From Lachnospiraceae bacterium UBA7160 (GTDB lineage: Bacteria > Bacillota > Clostridia > Lachnospirales > Lachnospiraceae), in NCBI GenBank assembly GCA_002491565.1, contig DKWE01000087.1, positions 1 through 18,392 on the forward strand: a DNA stretch of 18,392 nucleotides, given 5' to 3'. How positions within the stretch are numbered: the stretch's first letter is position 1; each line of letters opens with the position of its first letter. The notes beneath the pieces are model-generated. The model was not told where the DNA came from and searched no databases. It saw only the letters and a program-made list of their open reading frames with translations. Of this stretch, positions 5,992 to 13,926 are shown piece after piece. The translations under genes were made by a program, and so were the position numbers.

Positions 5992-7374
5992 CCGCAGATG
6001 AAGGAACTGCTGCGGCTGCTTCGTCAGGAGTTTGCTTATGCGAGTGTGTTGTGTACGGATGTCACCGGGACGACCTACCGGGCGGGACAGCGGCAGATCA
6101 GTGTGATGGACAATCGGTTTAATGAGCGCGGATTTGTCGTGCGCGTCTATGACGATGGAAGCTACAGCGAATACTCTTTCAATCAGTATGAGGATGTGGA
6201 GACACTTGCCCGGACGATCACGGATACCCTGAAGGGGGAACTGCGGATGCTGAAGGAGCTTGGGATCGCACAGATGGAATCGCCGCTCATTCATGAGGAG
6301 GCGTTGGAGCGCACGATGGCCGGCGAGGTCGGGATGGATCCCCATGAAGTGTCGCCGGAGGAGATCCTGGCGCACCTGAAGCGCATCAGCGATGCCGGAG
6401 CAGCGCACGAGGGAGTCATCGAGTTTCAGGCGCTCGCAGCATTTACCCAAGTCAACAAGCTGTTTCTCTCGGAGCAGAAGGAATTGCTGCAGTCCTATGC
6501 CTACGCAGAAGGCATGGAAACGGTAATCGGAGCAGGAAATGGGAAGCAGGATATGGCATATCAGAGCTTTTCCGGTTTGAAGGGCGCGGAAATTCTGGAG
6601 GAAATGGACGGCAGTGTGGAGCTTGCGATCGCGTTTCTTCGGGACAAGCTGAATGCGGAGCCGGTCAAACCGGGCATGTACGATGTGATCACGAGTCCGG
6701 AGGTGACGGGGCTGATCGCGCACGAGGCGTTTGGGCACGGTGTGGAGATGGACATGTTCGTGAAAGAGCGCGCGCTGGCCAGGGATTACATTGGGAAGCA
6801 GGTGGCCTCTCCGATTTCTTCCATGAAGGACGGAGCTGCGAGCGCGTCCGAGGTGAGTAGCTACCTGTTTGATGATGAGGGGACGCTGGCAGGCGACACC
6901 ACGGTGATCGATCACGGCACACTGACGGCTGGTATCAGCGATCTCTTAAGCGCGTTGCGTCTCGGCACGAAGCCGACCGGAAATGGAAAGCGCCAGACTT
7001 TTGAACGAAAGGCATATGCCCGGATGACGAACACTTTCTTCGCACCGGGAGAGGATGATCTGGAGAGGATGATTGCGTCGATTTCATATGGCTATCTGCT
7101 CGAAGGGATGGATTCTGGCATGGAGGATCCGAAGCACTGGGGGATTCAGTGTGCGGTAGCGCTGGGCAGGGAGATCCGGGATGGCAAACTGACCGGCAGG
7201 ACGGTGGCTCCGGTGACACTGACCGGATACGTACCGGATCTGCTGAAGAGTATTTCTATGATTTCCGGCGACCAGAAGCTCTTTGGCGGCGGAATGTGCG
7301 GGAAAGGGTATAAAGAGTTTGTAAAGGTCAGCGACGGCGGCCCATATCTGAAATGTAAAGTGAGGTTAGGCTGA
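5953..7374 (+). CDS. tldD: TldD metalloprotease
   Basis: 473 aa. The start at 5953 is preferred over the ATG at 5929, because 5929 lies only about 10 nt after the -10 box and has no ribosome site, while GGGGG (5937-5941) precedes 5953. The zinc-binding HExxxH motif is present as HEAFGH at residues 257-262. The C-terminal region carries GGGMCGKGYKEFVKVSDGG, typical of the family. TldD works with TldE as a cytosolic heterodimeric peptidase that threads unfolded peptides into a closed chamber. Known roles in other bacteria are processing of microcin-type peptides and degradation of the antitoxin CcdA. The substrate here is unknown, and no peptide precursor gene is seen nearby. It shares an operon with tldE, and its stop overlaps the tldE start. 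Confidence 0.95.
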   Translation: MQVKMSDYLAQVKPQMKELLRLLRQEFAYASVLCTDVTGTTYRAGQRQISVMDNRFNERGFVVRVYDDGSYSEYSFNQYEDVETLARTITDTLKGELRMLKELGIAQMESPLIHEEALERTMAGEVGMDPHEVSPEEILAHLKRISDAGAAHEGVIEFQALAAFTQVNKLFLSEQKELLQSYAYAEGMETVIGAGNGKQDMAYQSFSGLKGAEILEEMDGSVELAIAFLRDKLNAEPVKPGMYDVITSPEVTGLIAHEAFGHGVEMDMFVKERALARDYIGKQVASPISSMKDGAASASEVSSYLFDDEGTLAGDTTVIDHGTLTAGISDLLSALRLGTKPTGNGKRQTFERKAYARMTNTFFAPGEDDLERMIASISYGYLLEGMDSGMEDPKHWGIQCAVALGREIRDGKLTGRTVAPVTLTGYVPDLLKSISMISGDQKLFGGGMCGKGYKEFVKVSDGGPYLKCKVRLG

Positions 7375-8642
7375 TGGACAGGGTATATCATATCTTAGAG
7401 GAGAGCGGCGCGGATGATTTTCTGGTGCGTGAGACACACACGAGGGCCCGGGAGGCATTTTTCATCGGCCAGAAACTGGACATGGGGCGCGCGAAGGAGG
7501 TCACACATACCACAGTGACCGTGTATGTGGACAGTGAGGATGGAACGCTTCGCGGAAGTGCCACGAAGGAAATTCATCCGTCCGGGACCGAGGAGGAACT
7601 TCGTCAGGAAGTCGCACAGGCGGTCTTTGCCGCGCAGTTTGCGAGGAATCCCTGGTATCCGATAGCAGAGGCTTCATCCTTTGACGGACCGCAGGCAGGG
7701 AACGATCTGAATGAAGAGCTGGCTAAGATTGTAAAAGCGATGCAGGCAGTCCGGGCCGGAGAAAATGAAAAGGTGAATTCGTATGAGATCTTTGTCAATC
7801 AGACGAGAACACATATCCGCAATTCCAGAGGTGTGGATGTCAGCTTTTCGAGTGTTGCCTGTGAGCTTGAGGTCGTGGTAAATGCCAGAAAGAACGGGCA
7901 TGAGATTGAGTTGTACAAGGATTTCCGCTTTTCCAAAAAGCCGGCGGAGGAGATTACGGCGGAGGTAGAAGCTCTGTTTGCGGGAGGCCGGGACCGGCTG
8001 AATGCAGCGCCGACGACGCAGCACGAGCATGCAGGTCTGATTCTGAGCGGTGATGCGGTGGCAGAATTTTTTAAATATTTTGTGGCGCACAGCAATGTGG
8101 CCAATAAATATATGGGGTATGCGCGGGGCGAAGTCGGAACGCGTATGACCGGCGGGGAGGCGGATCCTTTGAACATCTGTCTAGTGCCTGTGCTTCCTGG
8201 CTCCACGAAAAATGAGCCGTATGACGCGGACGGGCGTCCGGTGATAGAGAGGACACTGTATGAGAATGGGGTACTGAAGTCCTTCTGGGGTGCGCTGCAG
8301 TATGCGCACTATCTTGGCGTGGGGGATACGACGACTCTGAACAATGCAGTGATATCCGGTGGCAGCCAGAGCAAGGAGCAGCTGTACGCCATGCCGCATC
8401 TGGAGGTCCGGGACTTCAGTGATTTCCTGATGGACCCGATCAGCGGAAACTTTGGCGGGGAGATCCGCCTGGGCTATGAGAGCGATGGAACCAGCTGCCA
8501 TCCGGTGTCCGGAGGCTCTGTGTCTGGAAACTATGAACAGGCACTGCAGCATATGCAGTTTTCCAGGGAGACGAAGCAGATCGATAATTTTATCGTGCCA
8601 AAGGTCGTATTTCTTCCAGATGTCAGCGTAGCGGGAAATTAA
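7374..8642 (+). CDS. tldE: TldE/PmbA, partner subunit of TldD
   Basis: 422 aa. The ATG (7374-7376) shares one base with the tldD stop (TGATG), so translation is coupled. It is homologous along its length to TldD-family proteins but lacks the HExxxH zinc site, as expected for the non-catalytic TldE/PmbA subunit. The C-terminal part has DPISGNFGGEIRLGYESDG and PVSGGSVSGNYEQAL, which match the family's conserved end. With TldD it would form the peptidase chamber. The 80-bp gap to the convergent gene at 8723 contains no convincing terminator. Confidence 0.95.
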   Translation: MDRVYHILEESGADDFLVRETHTRAREAFFIGQKLDMGRAKEVTHTTVTVYVDSEDGTLRGSATKEIHPSGTEEELRQEVAQAVFAAQFARNPWYPIAEASSFDGPQAGNDLNEELAKIVKAMQAVRAGENEKVNSYEIFVNQTRTHIRNSRGVDVSFSSVACELEVVVNARKNGHEIELYKDFRFSKKPAEEITAEVEALFAGGRDRLNAAPTTQHEHAGLILSGDAVAEFFKYFVAHSNVANKYMGYARGEVGTRMTGGEADPLNICLVPVLPGSTKNEPYDADGRPVIERTLYENGVLKSFWGALQYAHYLGVGDTTTLNNAVISGGSQSKEQLYAMPHLEVRDFSDFLMDPISGNFGGEIRLGYESDGTSCHPVSGGSVSGNYEQALQHMQFSRETKQIDNFIVPKVVFLPDVSVAGN

Positions 8643-8722
8643 GCACGGAGATTTTTGATCTGCGCGCTTTCTTCCCGTTCGCGGCTGAAAGCTTTGGCGG
8701 GTGTGTCCGCTATGGTCATCAC

Positions 8723-9373
8723 TCAGTCGTCAATCTCAATCATTTTCTGAAGGTATTTGCCGACAAACTGGATAATCGGTCCAAGAGTAAATGCCATGAT
8801 GACAGTGACAACACGGAGCTTGCCGCCGAAGCAGACGCCGATGATGATGACGAGGATATCGTATGCCATGCGAACCAGAGAAAATGGCACTTTGGGCAGA
8901 CGGGTGGATACGATATAGGGAACTGCGTCGTAGGGCGCGGTGCCGAGATCCACATCCATGTAGACGGCTGCGGCGACGATGAAGCACACCAGGGCAGGCA
9001 CGAGGACGATGAGCCGCACGGCCATGGAGTCAAACAGACCGGCCGGGAGCAGGATTCCCCAGAGCCAGGAAAAGAACTGAAGGGAATAGCCTACCAGGAA
9101 CATATTTGCGACGGTGCCGAAGCCAAGGTTACGTCCGCCGAAGAGCACGACGAAGACCAGAAGAATGATATTGAGCAGAGCCTGCCAGTCGCCGATGGAC
9201 ATGCCGAGGGTATTGGCGATAGCCAGATTCATCAGGGTGCATGGATCGGTACCAAAATCGCACAGAACCAGCCAGGACAGGCAAAATCCCATGACAATCA
9301 CGGCAGCATTGACGAGAATCAGCCGCGGAACGAAATTCTTCCGGCGGTACATGTGGGTAAAAAATTCTTTCAT
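8723..9373 (-). CDS. YczE/YyaS/YitT-type membrane protein
   Basis: 216 aa. The frame is open upstream to 9748, but AAGGGAGG lies just before the ATG at 9373, and the longer part looks non-coding. About five or six membrane segments are visible. The protein shows an internal two-fold pattern: FGTDPCTLMNLAIANTLGMS in the first half corresponds to LGTAPYDAVPYIVSTRLPKV in the second. This pattern is typical of YczE-type integral membrane proteins of unknown transport or sensing role. It is convergent to tldE and divergent from the alpha-galactosidase gene, and appears monocistronic. Confidence 0.85.
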   Translation of the reverse strand: MKEFFTHMYRRKNFVPRLILVNAAVIVMGFCLSWLVLCDFGTDPCTLMNLAIANTLGMSIGDWQALLNIILLVFVVLFGGRNLGFGTVANMFLVGYSLQFFSWLWGILLPAGLFDSMAVRLIVLVPALVCFIVAAAVYMDVDLGTAPYDAVPYIVSTRLPKVPFSLVRMAYDILVIIIGVCFGGKLRVVTVIMAFTLGPIIQFVGKYLQKMIEIDD

Positions 9374-9415
9374 AAGTCCTCCCTTGCAGTAGCTGTAGAT
9401 TTGCGGGGATGAGTA

Positions 9416-9455
9416 CATGGATCTTTCCTTGCAGCGGTATGCAGGGAAAGCCATG
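9416..9455 (-). promoter_or_regulatory. Imperfect hairpin in the YczE leader
   Basis: On the minus strand CATGG...CCATG closes an inner TTTCC/GGAAA and TGC/GCA stem with small internal mismatches. It lies in the leader about 45 nt before the start codon, outside the ribosome site. Its function is unknown. Confidence 0.4.
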
Positions 9456-9560
9456 CCCGCTTCGTAGACTGGCGGTCTGTTCGGCAGCCAGGTTGTCTGA
9501 CTGCGTGGAAAACGAAGCCGTGATGCGCTCAATTTTCCGGGAATGCAGCCAGTCATGCGT

Positions 9561-9588
9561 AGTATAACATAGATGCCAAAGATTTCAA
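9561..9588 (-). promoter_or_regulatory. Extended -10 promoter of the YczE gene
   Basis: On the minus strand: TTGAAA (9588-9583), a 16-bp spacer ending in TGT, then TATACT (9566-9561), which makes an extended -10. The leader to the ATG at 9373 would be about 180 nt. The rest of the 410-bp divergent gap (9374-9783) holds only a weak plus-strand -10 candidate (TGGTACAGT, 9641-9649) for the alpha-galactosidase gene, without a clear -35. Confidence 0.6.
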
Positions 9589-9783
9589 TGCAGAAATCTG
9601 GGAATTTTTCTCTTTTTCTGATGAAAATGGGAGGAAAATGTGGTACAGTGAAGTACATGACAGCGGTTATTACACGTTGACGGCGATGCTGGTCAATCGG
9701 GTCAGAACCGCACAGCGATGTAGCAGGCAATGGAACGGCACAGAACAAGAACAGAATTTTATTTGCAGGAGGTTTTATTTATC

Positions 9784-10938
9784 ATGGAGAGAAAGGCGTT
9801 ATGTCCTACACCGCCGATGGGGTGGAACACATGGAATACGTTTGCGGATAACATCAACGAGGAGCTGATCCGCACGAGCGCGGATGCGATGGTTGAGCAG
9901 GGGCTGCTCGACGCTGGCTACCAGTATCTGGTGATCGATGACTGCTGGGATAAGAAGGAGCGGGATGAGGAAGGCCGCCTGGTCGCGGATCCGGAGCGGT
10001 TCCCGAGCGGGATGAAGGCGCTTGCGGACTATGTTCACAGTAAGGGGCTGAAGTTCGGCATGTACAGCTGCTGCGGGACGAAGACCTGTGCCGGTTATCC
10101 GGGGAGCTTCGGGCATGAATTTGAGGACGCGGAGCAGTTTGCATCCTGGGGCGTCGATTACCTGAAGTACGACAATTGTTACAAGCCTAGAACGCAGGAG
10201 TGCGCGCTGCTGTACCGCCGGATGGGCATGGCGCTCGCAAACTGCGGCAGAGATATCGTATTTTCGGCGTGCCAGTGGGGAACTGAGAACGTGCATGAGT
10301 GGATCCGCTCGACCGGGGCGCATTTGTTCCGTTCGACCGGGGATATTCAGGACTCGTGGGCTTCCATCGAGACGCTTGCGCGCTCACAGATGGACAAGCT
10401 GGCGTATGGGGCGAACTACTGCCACAATGATATGGATATGCTCGTCGTGGGGATTCACGGCAAGGCGGGAAATGATTTTATCAGCGCTGGCGGCTGTACG
10501 GATGAAGAGTATCAGACACATTTTGCGCTGTGGGTGATGATGAACTCACCGCTGATGATTGGCTGCGATGTGCGGTCGATGACGGCGAAGACAAAGGAGA
10601 TTCTGACGAACCGGGACCTGATTGCGATCAACCAGGATATCGAGTGCCGCAGTGCGTACCGCGTGCAGGGAAACTGGTCGCCGGATACCTTTACTCTGAT
10701 CAAGATGCTCTCAGGAGGGGACTATGCGGTTGCCTACTTCAATTTTGGCGATGTCGCGGCGAATGTCAGCCTGGAATTCTGGGATATGGGGCTGCCGGTG
10801 CGGCGTGATCTCGGGCTGGAGTTTTACGACTGCTACACGCATGAGACGATCGGCGTGAAGCGTGAGACCTTTGCTCCGGTAGTGCCTGCCCATGGAAGCC
10901 GCGTATACCGCTGCCGCCTGGTGCGCACCAATGGCTGA
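9784..10938 (+). CDS. Alpha-galactosidase, glycoside hydrolase family 27
   Basis: 384 aa. GGAGG ends about 12 nt before the ATG at 9784, and the frame upstream lacks a good start. PPMGWNTWNTF (residues 10-20) is the family signature. By comparison with human alpha-galactosidase A, Asp130 in YLKYDNCY is the predicted nucleophile and Asp187 in RSTGDIQDSW the predicted acid/base. The TIM barrel is followed by a C-terminal beta domain of about 80 residues. There is no signal peptide, so it probably works in the cytoplasm, removing terminal alpha-galactose from imported oligosaccharides such as raffinose-type or galactomannan fragments. No transporter or sugar regulator lies next to it. Alternative activities in GH27 (alpha-N-acetylgalactosaminidase, beta-L-arabinopyranosidase) cannot be excluded from sequence alone. 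Confidence 0.93.
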   Translation: MERKALCPTPPMGWNTWNTFADNINEELIRTSADAMVEQGLLDAGYQYLVIDDCWDKKERDEEGRLVADPERFPSGMKALADYVHSKGLKFGMYSCCGTKTCAGYPGSFGHEFEDAEQFASWGVDYLKYDNCYKPRTQECALLYRRMGMALANCGRDIVFSACQWGTENVHEWIRSTGAHLFRSTGDIQDSWASIETLARSQMDKLAYGANYCHNDMDMLVVGIHGKAGNDFISAGGCTDEEYQTHFALWVMMNSPLMIGCDVRSMTAKTKEILTNRDLIAINQDIECRSAYRVQGNWSPDTFTLIKMLSGGDYAVAYFNFGDVAANVSLEFWDMGLPVRRDLGLEFYDCYTHETIGVKRETFAPVVPAHGSRVYRCRLVRTNG

Positions 10939-11137
10939 GCACACATGTCTGGAGTGCGGCGCGCGTCTGTCCTCGGATGAGATCGCGCTGCACCTGAAAT
11001 TGATCGGGAGGAACCAGACAGCTTACCGGTGCCTCGACTGCCAGGCCAGGTTCTGCAATACGACGCGCAGCCAGCTGGAAGCGCTGATCGAGAAGTATCA
11101 CAGACTTGGCACCTGCACCTTATTTGCGAAATACTGA
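10931..11137 (+). CDS. Small zinc-ribbon-like protein of unknown function
   Basis: 68 aa. The ATG at 10931 overlaps the end of the alpha-galactosidase gene by 8 bp, so translation is probably coupled. A frame start further upstream (10892) would lie fully inside that gene and is less likely. Two CxxC pairs (Cys6/Cys9 and Cys34/Cys37) about 25 residues apart are the usual spacing for a zinc ribbon, with an extra Cys42. The remainder is charged, helical-looking sequence. It has no signal peptide or membrane segment. The function is not recognised. The coupling suggests it is co-expressed with the galactosidase, but this may only reflect compact gene packing. Confidence 0.7.
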   Translation: MAEHTCLECGARLSSDEIALHLKLIGRNQTAYRCLDCQARFCNTTRSQLEALIEKYHRLGTCTLFAKY

Positions 11138-11203
11138 TCTTGTGCTGTAGCATTTATATCTGGCCAAACTCAGCAGCATGAGTTCTCATTGGCAGGCAGA
11201 TGA

Positions 11204-11231
11204 GAGAGGCGATGCGGCAGCATCGTCGCTC
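11204..11231. terminator. Strong hairpin between convergent genes, no T run
   Basis: A 12-position stem (11204-11215 with 11220-11231) has one A/G mismatch and a GGCA loop. It lies between the ends of the zinc-ribbon gene and the histidine kinase gene. Neither strand has a following T run, so it may only mark a shared 3' end or stabilise the transcripts. Confidence 0.4.
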
Positions 11232-11275
11232 AAAGTGGGTAGGGTGACAGCAGTTCGCTCAGATATTTTAGAATG

Positions 11276-12688
11276 TTAACTGGCGGATTCTCTTTCGGGC
11301 AGAGTCTGTAAAAAAGGCATGGGCGTTTCGTTGAGCGGAAACGAAAGCCTCACTGTGAAGCATTCCTTATCGCTCTGCACTTCAAAACCGCCCTCCATCA
11401 GCGTCATCATTTTCTGCACACTCTTCAGGCCGATATGATTGCTTTCCGTCCTGGCATATTCCTGGCGGACGGTGTTGGAGAGTGTGACAGTCAATTGATC
11501 CAATTCTACTGTGCCGGTGATCTGCACCGGCGTTTTTTTATCCCCGTACTTTAAGATATTTGAAAAAAGATTGCTGAAAACGCGCCGGAGCATGGCTTCA
11601 TCTCCCAGAATGTTTCTGGAAAATACCGTTGGCAGAGAGAGATTCGCCGTAAAGCCCACCAGCCGGAGATAGTCTGCGTGCTCTGTCAGGCATTGCTGCA
11701 AAAAAGCGGTGGGCAGCGCTGCAAGATTTGCAGTTTCGGTCTCCTCGTAGACGAGGGCGTATTCAAACATCCGGTCGGTCAGCTCGCGGATTTCGCCCGT
11801 TTTTTTCAGACAGCGGTCCAGATATTCGCCATAGGTGACAGGATTTCGCCCGAGCTTCAGGATTTCCAGATAGCCGTTCAGGATGGTGAGCGGCGTGCGC
11901 AGGTCATGCGACATGGCAGTGATCAGATCCTGGTTGGCTCGGCGGCTTTCCTGTTCCCGGCGGATATTTGATGAAAGAGTCTGGCGGAGGCAGTCAAGCT
12001 CCTTCGCGAGCGTCCCGATTTCATCGTGTCCGCAGGCCGGGACGGGATGATCCAGATCGCCTGAGGACATGCGCAGGATTTCCTGTTCCAGGCGCACGAT
12101 ATGCCGCATTTTGCAGCCGACAAAGCCAAGAACAGCAGCCAGGAACAGCAGCATACAGAAGATGAGACAGAAATAGAAATAGGGATAGACGAACCAGGAG
12201 GAATGGTAAAAAAAGACCCAGACGTCGGCGTACCCATTTTTGAACTTCATTGTCAGCCGGAAGGGCTCTTCCCCGGCCCCCATCGTGAGGTTGTATCCAA
12301 GATCAAAAAAGGAGCGGAATTGCGGCGTATCCATTTTGGATGCATAGACTCCTGCCCGGAAGAGACCGTCTTCAGTGCCGTAGATGTAGATAGAGGTATA
12401 TTCGTCGGCCAGGTCGAAAAAGGGCTTGAGTTGTTCAATCTTGGTGACATCATCGTCTGAATCCGGAATTTCGCACTGTGCCGCCGCTTCACTCAGTTCC
12501 ATCCAGAGCGTTCCATCGGGGGAGGGGAACGGAAGAAAGGGGAAATCGCGTATGATCCACTGATAGACATCGGACTGTTGACGCCAGAGCGTCTGAAACA
12601 GGCCAAGGCTGACCGTTCCGAAGAGAAGCAGCACAAAAAACAGCTGCCAGCGAAGCCTGTGACGCTGGCGTTTGATGCGGTTAATCAC
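11276..12688 (-). CDS. Sensor histidine kinase
   Basis: 470 aa. The start codon is GTG (12688-12686), overlapping the response regulator's stop by 8 bp (GTGATTAA), so the two are translationally coupled. Membrane segments lie at about 13-33 and 168-192, with an extracytoplasmic sensor of about 135 residues between them. HAMP follows (about 193-245), then HisKA with His261 in SHDLRTPL. The ATP-binding domain (about 355-455) has an N-box region (RRVFSNLFSNILKYG) and a GLKSV G2-like box. A classical DxGxG box is not seen, and that region reads LSNTVRQEYARTES. Similar kinases lacking a full DxGxG exist in Clostridia. The signal is unknown. The adjacent glycosyltransferase-YfhO genes suggest a cell-envelope role. 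Confidence 0.9.
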   Translation of the reverse strand: MINRIKRQRHRLRWQLFFVLLLFGTVSLGLFQTLWRQQSDVYQWIIRDFPFLPFPSPDGTLWMELSEAAAQCEIPDSDDDVTKIEQLKPFFDLADEYTSIYIYGTEDGLFRAGVYASKMDTPQFRSFFDLGYNLTMGAGEEPFRLTMKFKNGYADVWVFFYHSSWFVYPYFYFCLIFCMLLFLAAVLGFVGCKMRHIVRLEQEILRMSSGDLDHPVPACGHDEIGTLAKELDCLRQTLSSNIRREQESRRANQDLITAMSHDLRTPLTILNGYLEILKLGRNPVTYGEYLDRCLKKTGEIRELTDRMFEYALVYEETETANLAALPTAFLQQCLTEHADYLRLVGFTANLSLPTVFSRNILGDEAMLRRVFSNLFSNILKYGDKKTPVQITGTVELDQLTVTLSNTVRQEYARTESNHIGLKSVQKMMTLMEGGFEVQSDKECFTVRLSFPLNETPMPFLQTLPERESAS

Positions 12689-13388
12689 AGCGATACCCCC
12701 TTCCCCATACAGTTTTGATCAGAGTCGGATTTGCAGGGTCCGGCTCGATTTTCTGGCGCAGATTCCGGATATGTACCATGACGGTATTGTTCGCGCCGTA
12801 ATAGTAGGGCTCGTCCCAGACGGCTTCGTACAGCCGGGATGCGGAAAAGAGCTGATGACGATTTTTGACGAGGAGCAGCAGGATCGCGTATTCGGTGTCG
12901 GTCAGCTCCAGCTGTTTTCCGTTTGAAAAGACCTCTTCCTCTTCTTCGTGAATCTCAAGATGATGAAATTTCAGACTTTTGCGCGGCGCGGGCTGTTCTT
13001 TTTTTCCACAGTAGACATGGTAGCGCCGGATCAGCGCCTTTACGCGGCTGACCAGCTCGCTGTACGAAAACGGCTTTGTCAGGTAATCGTCTCCACCGCT
13101 CGAGAAGCCAAGCGTTTTGTCGCTGTCCTTCCCGCGGGCGCTTAAAAAGAGCACCGGAACGTTGCTGATTTTGCGGAGATTCAGACATGTCTGGTAGCCA
13201 TTCATCCCGGGCAGCATAATATCAAGAATAATCAAGTCAAAATCCTGTTCCAAAAGAAGCTGCTGCGCGGTCGTCCCATCCTGAACAGTGGTCGTCTCAT
13301 AGCCTTCCCCTTCCAGAAGAATCTGGATAATTTCGAGAATTTCCGGGTTGTCATCTACGATTAATATCCTTGCTTTTCGTTCATCCAT
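12681..13388 (-). CDS. OmpR-family response regulator
   Basis: 235 aa. The receiver domain (1-120) has acidic residues Asp12-Asp13, phospho-acceptor Asp56 (LIILDIMLPGMNG) and Lys in YLTKPF. The C-terminal winged helix (about 135-233) ends in VWGRGYRCD, the typical wing. AAAGGA lies about 9 nt before the ATG at 13388. It forms an operon with the kinase. A candidate binding site and promoter lie about 290-330 bp upstream, so the mRNA would have a long leader containing the 29-bp repeats. Confidence 0.93.
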   Translation of the reverse strand: MDERKARILIVDDNPEILEIIQILLEGEGYETTTVQDGTTAQQLLLEQDFDLIILDIMLPGMNGYQTCLNLRKISNVPVLFLSARGKDSDKTLGFSSGGDDYLTKPFSYSELVSRVKALIRRYHVYCGKKEQPAPRKSLKFHHLEIHEEEEEVFSNGKQLELTDTEYAILLLLVKNRHQLFSASRLYEAVWDEPYYYGANNTVMVHIRNLRQKIEPDPANPTLIKTVWGRGYRCD

Positions 13389-13452
13389 AATTGTTTTATC
13401 CTTTCCGGGAAATTATATGAAAGAGGCGTCCAGGCAGGACTCCGCTTCCCAG

Positions 13453-13626
13453 CATGCGTGGGCGAAGGTTATGCTCACTTTCATGCGTGGGCGAAGATTA
13501 TGCTCACTTTCATGTGTGGACGGAGATTTTGCTCGCTTTCATGCGTGGGCGAAGGTTATGCTCACTTTCATGTGTGGGCGGAGATTTTGCTCATCTGCAT
13601 GTGCGGCACGGGAGTTTCTGTTTGCA
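13453..13626. repeat. Intergenic 29-bp minisatellite, six units
   Basis: CATG recurs at 13453, 13482, 13511, 13540, 13569 and 13598, exactly 29 bp apart. The unit is close to CATGCGTGGGCGAAGGTTAT followed by GCTCACTTT. Units 1, 2 and 4 are nearly identical, units 3 and 5 share a variant (TGTGGxCGGAGATTTT), and unit 6 is degenerate. As plus-strand RNA each main unit can fold GTGGGC against GCTCAC with a 9-nt loop. There are no spacers, so this is not CRISPR. Because 29 is not a multiple of three, the overlapping open frames here are by-products. Confidence 0.9.
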
Positions 13627-13671
13627 TCCGTGCAGGCATGGCGCGGACTTCTGCCCTGTAACCCGGGTATC

Positions 13672-13720
13672 ATTATATAAAACTTTGCCGGAAAAATATA
13701 TGGACTTAAGAAATCTTAAG
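13672..13720 (-). promoter_or_regulatory. Candidate promoter and OmpR-type site upstream of the response regulator
   Basis: CTTAAG-AAAT-CTTAAG (13705-13720) is a 10-bp-period direct repeat that also reads as an inverted repeat. On the minus strand a perfect TATAAT (13677-13672) lies 27 bp beyond it, with a poor -35 (TATATT, 13700-13695). A weak -35 beside direct repeats is what an OmpR-family activator promoter looks like. The site is shared with the divergent glycosyltransferase operon. Assignment to the adjacent regulator is inference. Confidence 0.5.
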
Positions 13721-13787
13721 ATTTACTTTGGGGATTTCTTTGGAAAGTGGAAGTAGGCTAAAACCGAGATGGATTTCGGAAATGACC

Positions 13788-13909
13788 GTGTTACCCGCAT
13801 GGCATCTATAGCGAGAGCATCATGGGGTGGGTAAGGCAACCCAGAAGGAATGCGGGAAGACTGCAAACTGGACAGGCCAATGTAATAAGGTGCCGGGGAA
13901 CAACCCGGC
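13788..13909 (+). ncRNA. Possible group II intron 5' remnant or structured leader
   Basis: The stretch GTGTTACCCGCATGG...CTATAGCGAGAGC, then GAAGGAATGCGGG...GCAAACTGG and ATAAGG, follows the order of conserved blocks I recall from the 5' part (domain I) of bacterial group II introns. No reverse transcriptase gene or domain V is present, so at most it is a fragment. A 6-bp hairpin (GCCGGG 13892-13897 with CCCGGC 13904-13909) ends 3 nt before the ribosome site (AAAGGAG, 13913-13919) of the next gene. Alternatively this is a structured 5' leader. Confidence 0.35.
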
Positions 13910-13926
13910 GGGAAAGGAGAACAGAG

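Noticed and set aside
8643..8722. Terminator between tldE and the YczE gene
   Set aside because: Only short weak stems (CCCG/CGGG, AAAGCTTT) are seen, without a T run on either strand.
9374..9748. N-terminal extension of the YczE-type protein
   Set aside because: The extension covers the promoter and leader hairpin and shows no membrane or family features. The ATG at 9373 has a strong ribosome site.
13453..13626. Regularly spaced 29-bp repeats as a CRISPR array
   Set aside because: The repeats are directly adjacent, with no unique spacers, and no cas genes are present. This is a tandem minisatellite.
13348..13756. Overlapping open frames across the 29-bp array (up to 110 codons)
   Set aside because: They arise because a 29-bp repeat lacking stops is open in all three frames. 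They have no ribosome sites and no recognisable domains.
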